The notes under the pieces: generated by a model
Seen by the model: the letters and a program-made list of their open reading frames with translations, nothing else
Told to the model about the DNA's origin: nothing
The model's database searches: none
Translations under genes and position numbers: made by a program
Assembly: GCF_014805625.2 (NCBI RefSeq)
Contig: NW_023998414.1
Location: 5,690,471-5,754,470, forward strand
Direction of reading: 5' to 3'
Length of the DNA: 64,000 bases
Source of the DNA: Glossina fuscipes
Taxonomy: Eukaryota > Arthropoda > Insecta > Diptera > Glossinidae
Shown: piece by piece, positions 11,877 to 24,815 of the stretch
How the letters are laid out: each line of letters starts with the position of its first letter
Position numbering within the stretch: position 1 is the stretch's first letter

Positions 11877-12247
11877 AAATTGTGATTATGAAAAAATTTT
11901 CATTATGAAACATTAACGATTACGCCTTTTTGGCGTATAAGAATTTACATTCCCCGAGATTCTTTGTATGCGGTGGTATCCAAAAGATCGACCTACATGG
12001 TCCAATTCGGCAAGGTCAATTTACTGGTATGAATCAATTTTCATCATGAACTATTGAAAATTAATTCTTGCGACCTGTATGTTGAACATTAAAATATATG
12101 GACAGACAGACACGGTTAGATCGATTCAAAAATGCTTTTGCATAGTGCGGTATAATAAAAGATGTGTCTATCCTAAGCCGTTCTTAGTGTTACGTACGCT
12201 CGCACTAACTTAATATACCCTGTATCACGAGTGGTGTAGGGTATAAA
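11877..12247 (+). repeat. Dispersed repeat A, right half (interrupted copy)
   Basis: It resumes internal A sequence (AAATTTTCATTATGAAACATT), then GGACAGACAGACACGG near 12100. It ends AATATACCCTGTATCACGAG, TGGTGTAGGGTATAAAA. Confidence 0.65.
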
Positions 12248-12640
12248 AATTATATGATTTAGTTGGAAAATTTTCTTCATGTAATGCATGCATGCTGTAA
12301 ATGCGTTATTGGAAACGCAGAACTCTTACAAACCCAATAGGCGTTGCTGTCGTCACGCATGCAAGCGTAACGGTTACAAATAATGGCGATAATGAGCAAA
12401 TTAATAATGATTGTATAGTGCAATATCTGATACAAACCTGTGTATATTATATTTATGTGTACATACATATAAATACACATACATACATAATATACATAAT
12501 ATATATGTGCTGAACAAAAAGTGCGTAAATATGATTGAAGTTTTGCTAGAGAATTGGCACAGTTTACCAATTTTTCTTTGCTTATCACCGAAATTTCTAA
12601 TTTCGATAACAATGAAATCATACGCACAAAGTTTTCTGTC

Positions 12641-12682
12641 TGTGTGTGTGTATGTGTGTGTGTGTGTATGTGTGTGTGTGTA
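12641..12682. repeat. (GT)n microsatellite
   Basis: Slightly interrupted TG/GT run of about 42 bases. Confidence 0.9.
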
Positions 12683-12975
12683 TTAGCCAAAACCAAACAA
12701 CTACGCCGTTGTTGGCCGAAAAGACTATAATGGTCTATTCAAAATGCCAACGTTCAAGCTCTTTGTTGTGGTGGTAATGATGGTTTCTCTTGTTCATTGT
12801 TTTTACTTCGTTTTTAACCCATAACTGAGTTACTACATAAAACAGCCCAAAACCAGTTGTTGGAGGTAAACGATGCATTACCAACTATACCAACTAAACA
12901 ATATAGGCATATACAGCCGTACGCACTATCTTTTACTTGGTTTTTACTATTCTGTTTGCATGTGTATATGCGTGT

Positions 12976-12999
12976 TGTGTGTGTGTGTGTGTGTGTGTA
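12976..12999. repeat. (TG)n microsatellite
   Basis: Twelve TG units. Confidence 0.85.
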
Positions 13000-14780
13000 T
13001 ATGTTCTTTCGAAGTCTATTCTCTTATAAGCCACCGCAATGTATTTATGCTTTGTAAAACTATATTGTCATTTTTGTTTTTTTTTTTTATTATTTTATTG
13101 TTATTTATTTATTTATTTTTTTTTTTTATAGCCAAATAAATAACCAAGTTAAGAATGAATTTTAATTCCGTTGTGTTTCCCGCACACATGCTTGCGTTCA
13201 AATCAAGAGAGTAACAAAGGGAACGTATGAAAAAGGAATCTTGTGTGTTGTTTGAAAACAAAAAAAAAGAGAAGAGAATACGATTTTTATATGCAAGGGT
13301 TGCCAACATTTCGATCTAAATTAATATTAGGAAAATTAGCGATTTTTTTATTTTCGCTTTTCATTAAACGTACAAAATCTTTATTTCTTGTTAAACTTAG
13401 AAAAATGAATTTTTTTCTTTCTCGCTTTTCTTTAAGTTAAAGAAAACCTAAATCTTTATTTATTATTTTTATTTTTTTTGTTACCTTCGATTTTGTTCCT
13501 CGCTAAGCTTAAACAATATATTTATTTTTTTTTTTTTCGCTTTTCATATTCGCTTCTCGTTACGTTTAGGAAAAATTTGCTTATTTTCGTTTTCACATTT
13601 CCATTTTTATCTTTATGCGGACAAACGCAACGAAATCAATCGCGTTCGCATCTGACGTTGTTCAGAAATATATACATAAATAAATATATATGTATTTGTA
13701 TATTTTTTCAAGTCCGTTGTTAGTATTTCTGGCTGATCAGACCAGCAAAATATGGTAACGAATAGAAAGAATTAGATTGCCTTACGTATGGTGTAGAATC
13801 AGTTCTTTATTGGTGTTTTTAAAAAAAAAATTCACATTGCTTGGGAACATTTATTAACCTCTCACTTTTTTATGTGAAAACAATATTTTTAAGTTTTTTA
13901 GTCAACAGCTTCGAGAAAATAGGGCTGTGAGCTAAAAAACACAAAACATAAAAAGCAGAAGAACTTTCTTTTCCTATTTAATTCGAGGAAACCAGTTGGT
14001 GAATCGTGGAAAAAGCATAGAGTGCGGTACATTGTGCGAAGTGCAAAAAGTCATTGTTTAGATCAGACAACAGAACACCGCAAATATGGATCCTTTCCTA
14101 AACGGCCCCAAAACATCGCTTGTTCTTTCGCCGACGGCTTGCCGCTTCTTGGTTGACAGACCATATATATAGTGAATGCTTTAAATAGGATATTTTTCGT
14201 CATTAAAATGACAATGAATGCTGTCAATTGATGTTTTATGAGTTCAGAATTTTGTGATGTGTGTGTGCAGCATGGAAAAAAAAAAACAACTCAATTATGT
14301 CCATCTGTATGAACTAGTAACAAAACTCAACTAAATTGCAAAGGCTTGACATTTCGAAACATATATGAGATGCTCTGCACGCGTCACGCATCAGTCGACG
14401 CTATAATCAGGCGTTTCAGCAAACATTGATCTGCCAAACAGAATTTTGATAATTTCAAGAGTTTGCATAAAGAAGGGGAAAGCAAATAGCTTTCGATTGT
14501 TACACATGTGTTCCGTAGACGGCGAGAATGTGATTGGTTACTATTATACTATACGTGTTCTGCTTTTTCGAAACTAAATGCCGTATACCGATTCCAAAGT
14601 AATTCGGAATCAATGTCGTGTGTGCGGTTCAAGTGTTTTTGGAGGCGAAATTTAACATTATACATCGTATATAGAAGAATTTTTTGCGAACATTGGCAAC
14701 CTTGTGATTGCTATTTAGAGAACTGGAGGGAGAGATATGAAATTATTTTTACTGTTCACTTTTCGCTTAACTACCGGTTA
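13000..14780. other. Non-coding stretch
   Basis: T-rich tracts dominate 13070-13700; no exon or element is recognised in 13700-14780. The small open frames here show no motif. Confidence 0.4.
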
Positions 14781-14792
14781 TTGAAAATTATT

Positions 14793-14922
14793 TGTTTATT
14801 TCTGAGAGGAGATTGCTTTGAATATAACCATTGCTGGGCATTGTTATTGTAAAATATTGTTTATTTCTGAGAGGAGATTTCTTTGAATATAACCATTGCT
14901 GGGCAATGTTATTGTAAAATTT
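14793..14922. repeat. 65-bp tandem duplication
   Basis: Two adjacent copies beginning TGTTTATTTCTGAGAGGAGA and including TAACCATTGCTGGGCA. They differ at only a few positions (for example GCTTTG against TCTTTG). Confidence 0.85.
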
Positions 14923-14999
14923 TATTTTACTCATTTTACGCGGCAAAGAGAGAATGATATGAAGAGAGAAATATTTTTTTTTTTTGTTTAGCAATTACT

Positions 15000-15370
15000 T
15001 ACTTACATGAAGAATATAAATCTAAACATTTTAGATATTATTATTCAGTTCTCTCACTTCTCTCTCTTTGAACGATTTGAATGGTGAAGATGTGTAAAGT
15101 GTCTACGGTTTCAGTAAAAACGAACAAATAAGCAAAGTTTGCTGCGTGCTCTAGTCTGTTGTTGTTTGCATACTAAAGCATGTACGGGCAAGCGAATAAT
15201 TTTAGTAATTAGTTATATTCGAAGCGGCTTTAACAATACAATATGTATGATAATAAAAAAAGAAGCAAAGAAAAATTGATGTATAAGTGAAGAAAGTGGC
15301 GGGGGGGAGGGAAAACAAATGCACAAAAAACCCAAAAATAGATCACTGATTTAATGTGAAAATCTTGGCA

Positions 15371-15404
<34 letters not shown>

Positions 15405-17200
15405 GAATAACAACTATAATAAGCAAGAAAATTTTTTAGAAATGCAAATTTATCCATCAGCATAAGTAAATAAAATATGTGAATGAAAGAATGCTGAGCG
15501 AAGCAAAAAATCATAACAAAAATATTTATTACAGAGACTGAAAAGCTAAATATAGAAAAAAATCTCTAAATTAGAAAAAACAAACAAACATGTGAATTAG
15601 CAAAAAAAAAAAAAAAATTACCAAAATATTTTCAATTTTATTTATTATTTCTTAGGCTCTTTCGTTGCAAATTTTGTAAAGATTAAAAAATAATAAAAAA
15701 AAAAAGGAAAAAAACAAAACGCAAAAATTCTTATTCAACTCCCTTCTTGGCTATGAATTAAGGTCATTCCGTTTAAAACACCTATCACATAACCAGTATA
15801 TTTCGCATTGTTATGATAATTAATCACAAAAATTACACTTTGATGACTTTGTCAACATTCGCTTAGATTCAGTTAAACAATGAATTTTTTTGTTTCTCTG
15901 TGCAGCGTTTCCCGGAAATTGAATAAAAAACACCAAAAAAACAAAAGACTTAAAAGTCATTAAAAAATTTAACGGAAATTTTAAGAAATAAATATTCAAA
16001 AAAGAAAAAAAAAAAAATATGTTACTAATAATAAAATATGAAGAAAAATGGAAAATTTATGCTAAAGTAGTGTGTTTACGACACTGGCTTTGGTTTTATT
16101 ATTCGCATCAATCTAACGGTTTATGTTTTTTTGCTTTTGTTTTTTTTTTATTATTATTTTTGTGCAAATTTTAATAATTTTGTAAATGGTGTTTAGTTTG
16201 GGTTACGAAAAAAGAAAAAAAAAAAAACAAACTTGAAACTTGCTCTGATTTCTCTCGTTGACTGGTTCAAATGAAGGGCAAAGATCAAGGGGTGACAAAC
16301 CGATTAAGAAAGACAAACACAAACAAAAACATAGCGCAGAGAAAGTCTGCGAAATGTTTATTAAATTAAATCTTTATATGGTGTAAACGGGATTGTCTTA
16401 AACATAAAATAAAATTCTCTAGTTAGTGTGTTAATGAAAGAAAATATAAAAAAATAAAAAAGAAGAAGAAGAACTAGAAGAATATTGTGTATATGTTTGC
16501 GAGCTTAGAACACAAGGGCAAGTTGCCGAGTTAAAGACAGATTGCATGGATACTGAGTAATGATGATTTGGACTCGTCGGATCTTGGAAGGATTTCGAAG
16601 ATTTAAGATAATATCTCGAAAACTATGCGAGAGTCCTATGATTTGTGCGTTAAGTCTTATTTTCACAATTCTCATCCGCATACCATTGCAGCTTATAATA
16701 TACCATTTAGTATCAGTAAAGGATTCTAACTCAAACTAAAACTCTCTTTGTTCGTCTATCGTCAACTGTGGAAATGCTATACGCTATTGTAAAAATTTGC
16801 GATAGAATGTTTAAATTTTATCTATAAACTTCGAGATCAGTCGGCATGGGCCGGAACATTCTCAAACTAGAGTCCTTGATTGAGGTGTAGAAAGGGGCAA
16901 TTAGTCAGATATATCAATCAGGCTTTTGAAATCGCTATCATTTATTTAGAGCAGCAAACTTAATCGCGACATTGATCTAATAGTTCGCTCAGTTAGCAAT
17001 CGCAGTCATAAAAACGAACAAAATTACTGAATTTACTGCTTACACTCACATAGCTTGTTATGTTTGCAATGTTGTCCCAGTTTCGCTTCGTCTACCTAAG
17101 GATAGCGATATTTTCTTGATTCTTTTTTTTTTTTTTTGTTTTCTTTGCTTTATCTAACCCATGTGCCTCAAGGAGTGAGAGAGCGTCAGAGACTTTGTAA
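15000..17200. other. Non-coding A/T-rich stretch
   Basis: No gene is seen. Notable are poly(A) tracts near 15600 and 16000 and AAG repeats near 16460. Confidence 0.4.
15375..15404. repeat. (TAA)n microsatellite
   Basis: Ten TAA units, read as polytyrosine on the minus strand. Confidence 0.9.
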
Positions 17201-17211
17201 AGCATAGGTTA

Positions 17212-17841
17212 GGTGTTTGCAAAAATTTTTATCAGCCATTTCTACATGTAACTGAAAAATGCCGAAGTACGTAACGGTTGAATTCGATGGTATCGACCTC
17301 TCTCTACACAAAATAACATTTTTCCATTGAAATATTATTGATTTGCTTGGCGTGCGCCGACGCTAATGACATGGTGCGCCCAAAATTACATTTTCGACTT
17401 TCATTAATCTGTTGCCGAAGAACACAAAACACGTTTAGAAGCTTATGGTGATGCTGCTCCACCATATCCCATTTGTAGGCCTTGGTTTCAACGGTTTAAC
17501 GGTTAGGGACACGAATTGACTGGAAATGCTATTCTTTGGCCGCTTGTTACAAAAGTTATCAAGAATACACTGTTACAGCTCGAATAGGGAACACTGTCAG
17601 ATCCAGCGTACTCGCCAGGCATGACGCCTTCTGAATACCACATATTCAGATCGATGCAGCATGGCTTGGCTGGCACGCGGGTTCGTAAAGTTCAACAAGT
17701 GAGAAAATGGATCGATCGCTGCAAAACCATTATAAGTTCTTTCAACATGATATCGCGATGGTGCGAAAACTGTTGAAAAAAATGTCGTTGGAAATGATGG
17801 AAACTACTTTGATTAATATACATTGTGTTTTGGCAAACACC
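17212..17841 (+). mobile_element. Internally deleted mariner element with terminal inverted repeats
   Basis: The left end, TA-GGTGTTTGCAAAAA, is mirrored by TTTGGCAAACACC-TA at the right end, giving a TA target duplication and matching inverted repeats. Inside, the + strand encodes decayed mariner transposase pieces. An N-terminal part reads VAEEHKTRLEAYGDAAPP then RPWFQRF. It is followed directly by a C-terminal part, DPAYSPGMTPSEYHIFRSM, then VRKWID. The middle of the gene, with most of the DDD catalytic core, is missing, and stops interrupt what is left. At 630 bases it is about half the usual mariner length of 1.3 kb. It can no longer encode its own transposase. Confidence 0.85.
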
Positions 17842-17884
17842 TAATATATATATATATAATATATATGTATATATTTATAGTTGG

Positions 17885-18265
17885 TAGCAGATTCTTAATC
17901 GATTTTGACTTGTCTAAGTTTACTCGTCTGTGTAGCAATTGTTAAGACATCGGGTTCAAATTTAAACCGAGTAAAACTATTAAAAGTTCTCGAAACATAG
18001 ATTGGCATTGAACAAAGGACGAATTCATTGAGGGATCTGCTCGATAACTGGGAATATTTTTGCTTTATGGGCTTTTTCGCTCTTAATTATTTATAAACTC
18101 GAACAGGTACAGAAATAGAAAATTTCCGCATATATGTCTATTATATGCGATGAAAACATCGACCACGCCCATCCAATATTATAAAGGAGTATAGATATTT
18201 TTAAAATTATTGTTTGTTAAGTAAGATATATGAAAACGCAATAGGTGGCGAAAATTCGACTACAG
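17885..18265 (+). repeat. Dispersed repeat, subfamily B
   Basis: It contains the B modules CGACCACGCCCATCCAATAT near 18160 and the end AATTCGACTACAGCCGAATAA near 18252. It lies 44 bases downstream of the mariner element. Confidence 0.55.
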
Positions 18266-18764
18266 CCGAATAATATATTGCTTGCTTGTTTAGTTTTGTA
18301 ATATGTTTACTAAGAAGTAACAAAAAAAATAAAAATAAAAAATAAATAAATGAAACGAGGTGTTATTAAAAGATTTCCTATAAATTAACTAAACTTTGTT
18401 ACTTATTTGCATTATTTTCTTGTGATTTATTACATTTTTCATTATGTACATACAAGTCCCGATAAAATTTTTTGCCGAATAAATTTCCTAAGGAATCAGC
18501 AAATGTATGTCATCTATTCAAGTTGTTCGCGTTAAAAGTTTTTAACTTTAACAACTAAAGAATAAATTAAAATTAAGTGCACTTGGCTCTGTGCTTTTAG
18601 CGTTTAGTTAACCGCCGGTACCATCAATTAAATCATGAACTGGTTTTAAGCCGAGTTTTTAGCTTAACTTATTAATTTGCATAAGCTTTGCAGAACTCAA
18701 GCAATTTAATGGCATATATGCTCCGACTGAGTACACGAATTATGCCAAAAAGAAAAAAAAACAA

Positions 18765-18795
<31 letters not shown>

Positions 18796-18874
18796 TTTAA
18801 TTTTTTAAAATTTTATTTTAAGGAGGTTATAATTTTACTTTTTTTTTTTTTTTTTTCGTATAACAACAAGCGCA

Positions 18875-19215
18875 AAGACTGTAGTGGGCCACGGCCCACA
18901 CCATAAAATGCGCTACGCCATCTTACGATTATTCATATAATGACGTTTCAGAGCAAAGCGGTATATCACAAGTGATCGGAAAAGTAGTCCGATTCGAATC
19001 AATACGTCAGTGTACTAAATTTTATTGAAATATTTCTAAAAATTACGATCTGTAGATTGGACAAAGAAAAAAAAAAGAAAGGCGGACAGACGGACAGATA
19101 AGCTTAGCTCGAATCAGACAATGCTTCTGAATCGATCAATCATATAATGAAAGTTGGGATCTATACCAAGTCTTTGCGGGTGTTGCATACATCCACACAA
19201 ATTCTTGCAGTGGTG
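18875..19215 (+). repeat. Dispersed repeat, subfamily C
   Basis: It starts TGTAGTGGGCCACGGCCCAC and contains AAAGTAGTCCGATTCGAATC and GGCGGACAGACGGACAGAT. It ends CAGTGGTGTAGGGTGAAAAA. It is colinear with the copy at 8435-8800. Confidence 0.65.
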
Positions 19216-19970
19216 TAGGGTGAAAAAAACCAAAAAAAAAAAAAATGTTTAGCCGAAAATGTATTAATTTTTATAAGAAAATTTTTTAAAAGAAAATTTC
19301 TTATCTTTTACATTTACTTTTGTTATAGGAATTTTTTATAAATAAATATAAAAAAAAATCATTTGCATAAATTCTCAAGTTGACGTAAACGTAGTGATTG
19401 TGCGGTAATAGTTGCCCGTATTTTTCAGAATTTCTGATACATTAAGTAAATCAAAGTCTTTTACATTTTATAGACAGCATACTATCTGTGATTTATTTAT
19501 CTTTCCTTTCTAGATAATCATATATTAATTAAATTCATTTAATTATGTTAATTATTTTATAATATATATAAAGATCAGGTTGCAAGTAGAACTTTAACAA
19601 CTTGCTGATTATATAAATTAATTATGCACTTTTTTTTCTCATTTCTTATTTATTATATAAAATATAAAAAATTACGATGAAGCTTGGAAGTGCGGCCTTG
19701 GACTTCAATTCTTCCCTTAAGTAAACTTTTTGAGTCTGGGTTTAAGTTTAGAATGATTATCAATAGAAAGCAAGTAAGTAAGTACTGTCGTAATAGCGTA
19801 CTCGACAGTCTAGACGTAACTAACTTCATATGGAAACTTTCTCATTAGGCTTTTTACATCCTCTGTTCTATATAGACCATAGCCTACATTCGCCTATTCT
19901 ATGGATAATCAGTCTCGTAACTTTACAATAGAGTATCACTTTTTCTGTCTGCGACTTAGTAAACATGTTT
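19215..19970. other. A/T-rich intron sequence
   Basis: No gene or recognised element. Confidence 0.45.
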
Positions 19971-19984
19971 TCACCTAAAGTCTT

Positions 19985-20260
19985 AACGACAGGGCTAGGG
20001 TGCAAATGGCTAACGCAAACGGAACAACCAGACAAGCTATGTTCGCTTTAAGGTGCACATGACTAATGCAATTGGGGAAGAATGAGAAGAAACTTATTAC
20101 GGTTGTAGCGCGAACATGGCTAACGGAATTGGGAACGACTAAGAAGGTTATTATCGTTTTAAAGCGTACACGACCAAAGCAACGGGGATAAGCAGAAAAG
20201 TAGAAATGTAACCGGGAATGATTAAGAAGTTTATATTCGCTTCAAGGCGGAACGAATTCG
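19985..20260. repeat. Degenerate minisatellite, roughly 60-bp period
   Basis: About four diverged units repeat the order GGCTAACGNAAYGGGAA, GANTAAGAAG, TTATNTTCGCTTTAAGGYGNAC. Examples are near 20006, 20063, 20116 and 20180. It is GC-richer than the surroundings. Confidence 0.55.
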
Positions 20261-22290
20261 TAAATAGAATCAGAAAATATTTTATTAAAATGTGAACATA
20301 TCGGTTAATCGATAAGGATTAATGGACTCTAGGAAACATTTATATCGGACTTTAGATCAGTACCTTACCTGTAGATTACAGTTTTCAGTTTTTTAATGAT
20401 TGTGAGCTCGATTATGAGTGGTGGAGCGCAGCCTGTTTTCAAATTTAAACTATAACCTTTAAATAAAAGTGAATGCGATAAGATTCCTCTGTTGATTTTC
20501 GGCATTTGTATATTTTTCACGAATTCAAGTTGAAAACTTTTAGAATATTGCATTCATACTGAAAATTTTAATAAAGTTCCACATATCACAGTTCATAAAT
20601 GATTGACATACACTCATAATAACCGAAAGATTACAAAAAAAGCTTATTCAAAAATTCCAAATTGATTTCATTAACATATTATGAAATATCGTATAGATAT
20701 CGATAGCAGCTTGGTCTGCTGACCCATTCAGAGAAAAAAAAAACCAAAGAAAAAACATTTATTATTAGTATATAATAATTTATAAAATATCATTCAATAA
20801 ATTTTCGGTCTGATACATATATCGCAGCACTGTCAACAGACCTAGACCTAGATCGATCTTCAAACCGATGTGCATCACAATTTCATAACAATTTAACCCC
20901 TTCTCGGTTGAAGGCGGATATTATCCAGAAATCGTATGGGCGGGTCTATTAACAGTTACACTATGCATATATTTGTCAGATGAGAGACTTATTGAGCTAT
21001 ACGATAACATCCATATATTAAAGGTCTAACTTTCTAGGCGAAGGATAGTTTTGTAGTTTTTTTTTTTTTTTGTTTTTTTGTCAATTTTTAATATAAATAT
21101 ATTTTTTTTTAAAATAATTTTTATTATATCTTTATTTTTTGTGTTTTTAATAATTTATTAAATATTTATTTATGCGATAACAATTAATTCCGTATTAATT
21201 GATATGACTCTTAGAGCAACAATCAGATAGTAGACGCCATTGAATTGTTGATTAGTTCAGTGTGAGAAGATGGCATTTGTAATGTGCGGTGAGAAAACAA
21301 ATTAAAAAAAAAAACAAAAAAAAAAAAGTAAATAAATAAATAAAAAGAAAATAAAAAAAAAAAATCGTAAAAAACAAGCAAAACTACACTACATTCGCAT
21401 CAAAGCGAATCTTGCATACCCATCGCTTAAGATGAATATATAAATACGCGCGCATACAAACACAAATATATATACATATGCAGACGTTTCCCGCTTAACA
21501 CGATACTTAGAACGCACTGTTTCGATATAGCACGGCATACAATTTACGAATATCACAACACGGTTTCGATACAAGACGACTAAGGGTTCCGATGCGACAT
21601 CATCCACACGTTTTGTTTGATGTTATATTTATATCTAAGCTTAAATCATTTCATTCTGTATGTGATATTTTAGTTGAGATCGAAAAATAAAATAGTTTCG
21701 CATGAAACGCTTTAACTCTGTTAACCGCGGTAAGCCACTGTATATATATATATATATATATATACATATATATGTATATGCTTGTATATATAGATTTTCT
21801 CTTAGAGAGATAGTATTGGCAAGAGTGCGCCTAGTAAGATAATCAGGATAATTTTTATATCGAATTTTCCTACGATATTGCGAATTGTTGTCTGTTTGAG
21901 ACGTGTTAACTTATTAACCCAGTTCAAATGTTTAGATCTTTTTTCCAAAATTGTTTCAATCTCATTGCTGTTTGTAGATGAAGATAAATACGTGAAAATT
22001 GTCTTATTGTTTGTTATTTGTTAATACATACTGCGCGAGCAATTTATATGACTTTTAAAGCTAAATTTCAAATCGTTATTCGCTACTAAAAGTGGTCGTG
22101 TTTTGCTATAAACAGCTACTTTAGCCATTTATCTATTGCGGGGTTACATTATGGAAACGGATTAAAAAAAAAGTCTCTTTTATACCTGGCATCGGCCAAA
22201 AATTAACTGAGAGTATAAAATCATAATTTCAATCATATTCAATTTTAAATATTTTTTAAGAAAAGTTTTTAGTTTAGAGAAAAAAAAAAA
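20260..22290. other. Non-coding A/T-rich stretch
   Basis: No gene. It includes A-rich runs near 21303-21365, a TTTCGATA-rich segment near 21480-21600 and a TA microsatellite. Confidence 0.4.
21741..21780. repeat. (TA)n microsatellite
   Basis: TA run with a few interruptions (TACATATATATGTATA). Confidence 0.85.
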
Positions 22291-23143
22291 CCAAACAAAA
22301 ACTTTATAGTCGGGCAAGACCGACCATTAGTTACACCATTACAGTACTTATTTACTCATTTTAGTAATAATACACAAAAAGTTCCACATTATTTTTGTGC
22401 AAAGACCTTTCATGGAATTCCCCGTATTTGAGGATGGCCACAACTTCGCTATGGCTTGACCCAAATTTCGCAAACTCAATTTACTCCCTAAAAAATGCAT
22501 TAGTTTTCAGATTCCATTATAAGGAAATTAGGAATTGCACTTTCTTGCCATGCACGGGCTTCCTTTTCATGATGGCCCCTACTTATGTTAGGGCCTAAAA
22601 AATATAGCCCTTTTTGATCCAAATTCGGTAAGGTCGACTTCTTTATCAATGTGCTATCATTAGGCAATTTTCACTGTGAAATATTGCAATTTAGATGTTT
22701 TTTACCATATAAAAATTCAATGTTCGTACGAATGGTTAAAGGCAAAGGGTTCAAAAAATTGCCCCAGCCAAATCAAATTTTTCATATCAATTTAGAATGT
22801 CGAGACACTATTACTTAGCGATTTTTGTAAAGAAAATTTTGAAAATTTCTTCGTTTTTCATTTATTTCGAAAAATCGTTATATGAGCAGTGATCGCAAAA
22901 GTGGACCGATCTGACCGAATAGATTTCAATAGGTTTCGCCTTTGCGTCCAATTTGATCAAAATATATCGGGAATTGCAATCTGTTGTTTGGACAGGCGGA
23001 CAAACGGACAGACAAGCTTAGATCGATCCTGAAGATGATTCTAAACGCGCTTGGTATAATAAAAGGTAGGCAGGTTTCTCAATTCCTCCATACATCCGCC
23101 CGAACTTAATATATCCTTACAGCACACAGAGGGCTAGAGGGTA
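22291..23143 (+). repeat. Dispersed repeat, subfamily A, apparently intact copy
   Basis: About 850 bases with both ends: ACTTTATAGTCGGGCAAGAC at the left and ATATATCCTTACAGCACACA at the right. GACAGGCGGACAAACGGACAGAC lies near 22993. No long open frame spans it, so it looks non-autonomous. Confidence 0.7.
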
Positions 23144-23190
23144 AGAAAAAAGTAAGCAAATTTTTTACACTTTGGTGGAATACTATTCCA

Positions 23191-23218
23191 TACACACACA
23201 CACACGCACACACGCACA
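23191..23218. repeat. (CA)n microsatellite
   Basis: CA units with two CG interruptions. Confidence 0.85.
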
Positions 23219-23219
23219 T

Positions 23220-24545
23220 TAAAATGAAAGTTATTACTTTGACGTCGAATTAACATACGACCGCACTTTTTTCTATGTAAAATGAATGCAAAGACCTGTG
23301 TGTTATGTCGCTTTATTGGAAAACTACCTTTCGAAGGCAAAGAATTCTTTAACAAAGAGTCCTTGCGAGAGAACAAGTTAAAGCCTATTAATGTTGTTCA
23401 TTAATAGCATTACGCTTACAGGTCTGATATCCTCTTCGCTACTTGCATTTTCTTTAGAGAGCTAATATGTCTTATGAGAAATGGTCCCGCCATTGACTAA
23501 ATGCAATTTTATTACTTATCTGCTTTGTATAGCTTTGTGTGGCGTTTATTCCTTTTAATATTAACCCATTAAAGTTTTCCTTACACGATTATTTATATAT
23601 TATAGTTCTATGAATCCGCGATGCAGATGTAATTAACTGATACCAATACTTGAAGATTGGGGATAATGCGTTTACAGATGTCATTATTGTTGCGTCGTAA
23701 TAAAGGAAACTTTTATTTATTTATTTATTTTTTTTTTTATATTTTCATTGTATATTTCTTTCTTTTGTTTTTTTTTTCAAAAGTTATCTTTTATCTTGTC
23801 TTCGTTGTAATGTCTAGTCAAATAATAATTTGAGATGAGATGCTATTGTCGCGACATTGTGCATCAATAATCGCGTTCTTAGCTTTCATTTCATTGTACT
23901 CGATTGCTGCCCTGTAAACCTTCGTGTACACACCTGCAATATCGTAGGGTTACCTAGCGCTCTTATTTTTTTCTTTTTTTTTTTTCCCTTCCTTTTTTGA
24001 ATCTGTTCTTTGTTTCTTATATGAGTTAAGGAACATTGTTTAAGTATAATTTTTACAGATCATTTTAGCTTTTTGTTAGGATGATGAAGAGGGAGGACAG
24101 TGGGGATGAATTTCAAGACAAAGCAAATACATTTTTGCAACAATTCGATCAAGACAGCAGTCTATGAATCATCCATTAACATTTGCCCCTAGGAAAACTT
24201 ATCAAATGTAGATCGCGCAAGAAAGCAATTGTTCCATGAACTGCATAATAGGTGACGCCGCCCAATTAAAGAATTAATGTCCATCACATTCATTGCATGA
24301 AAATCAGGATAGAAACAAAGCGAGTCAACGTTATTTAGAAAACGCATCAATTATAACTGTAAAAGTCTAATACGAGCAGCAATATGACGCAATTGTATCG
24401 CCAGCCTAAACACCGCATCAAATTCTCATTCATTGTAATTAGAGAAGTTGTTCGATCATTCCCATGGATTTACTCGAGCCCCAAATATTAAAGTTTTGCT
24501 TGTCTCTTTCCCGACTAGATAATAAAAACGCTTCATTAGCTCAAA
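23220..24545. other. Unassigned intron sequence
   Basis: No gene or element recognised; T-rich runs near 23715-23790 and 23965-23990. Confidence 0.4.
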
Positions 24546-24549
24546 ATGA

Positions 24550-24815
24550 TTTCTGTTTTCTATGCTCACCAGTGTAAGATGGGGTATCACCTAAAAGGTA
24601 GCTCCAAAGACCCTGTAAAGGTTATATATTCTTCATCAGCGTGGAATTCTGAGTTGATTAAGTCATGTCTGTCCGTCTGTGCGTCACACTTTCCCAGCAG
24701 AAATGAAGATATCGACTTCGAATTAGGTAGAAACATTGGAAGGTTGGTATTGAAAATGGGCCAGATTGATTAGAGCAGACAGCCGCAGTGCTGAGCATAA
24801 ACTGACGTTCACCTT
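24550..24815 (+). repeat. Dispersed repeat, subfamily B fragment
   Basis: It carries AAGATGGGGTATCACC, GACCCTGTAAAGGTTATATA, ATGTCTGTCCGTCTGTGCGTC and the GTTGGTATTGAAAATGGGCC block typical of B bodies. Confidence 0.55.

Noticed and set aside
12277..12696. 139-codon minus-strand open frame
   Set aside because: It contains long His/Thr repeats from the GT microsatellite and has no conserved motif.
14085..14170. Small ATG-started frame (28 codons) as a possible alternative first exon
   Set aside because: It ends in a stop before any donor in the needed phase.
17940..17980. GGGTTCAAATTTAAACC resembling a tRNA T-arm
   Set aside because: No matching acceptor or anticodon arms around it, and it lies inside a B repeat body.
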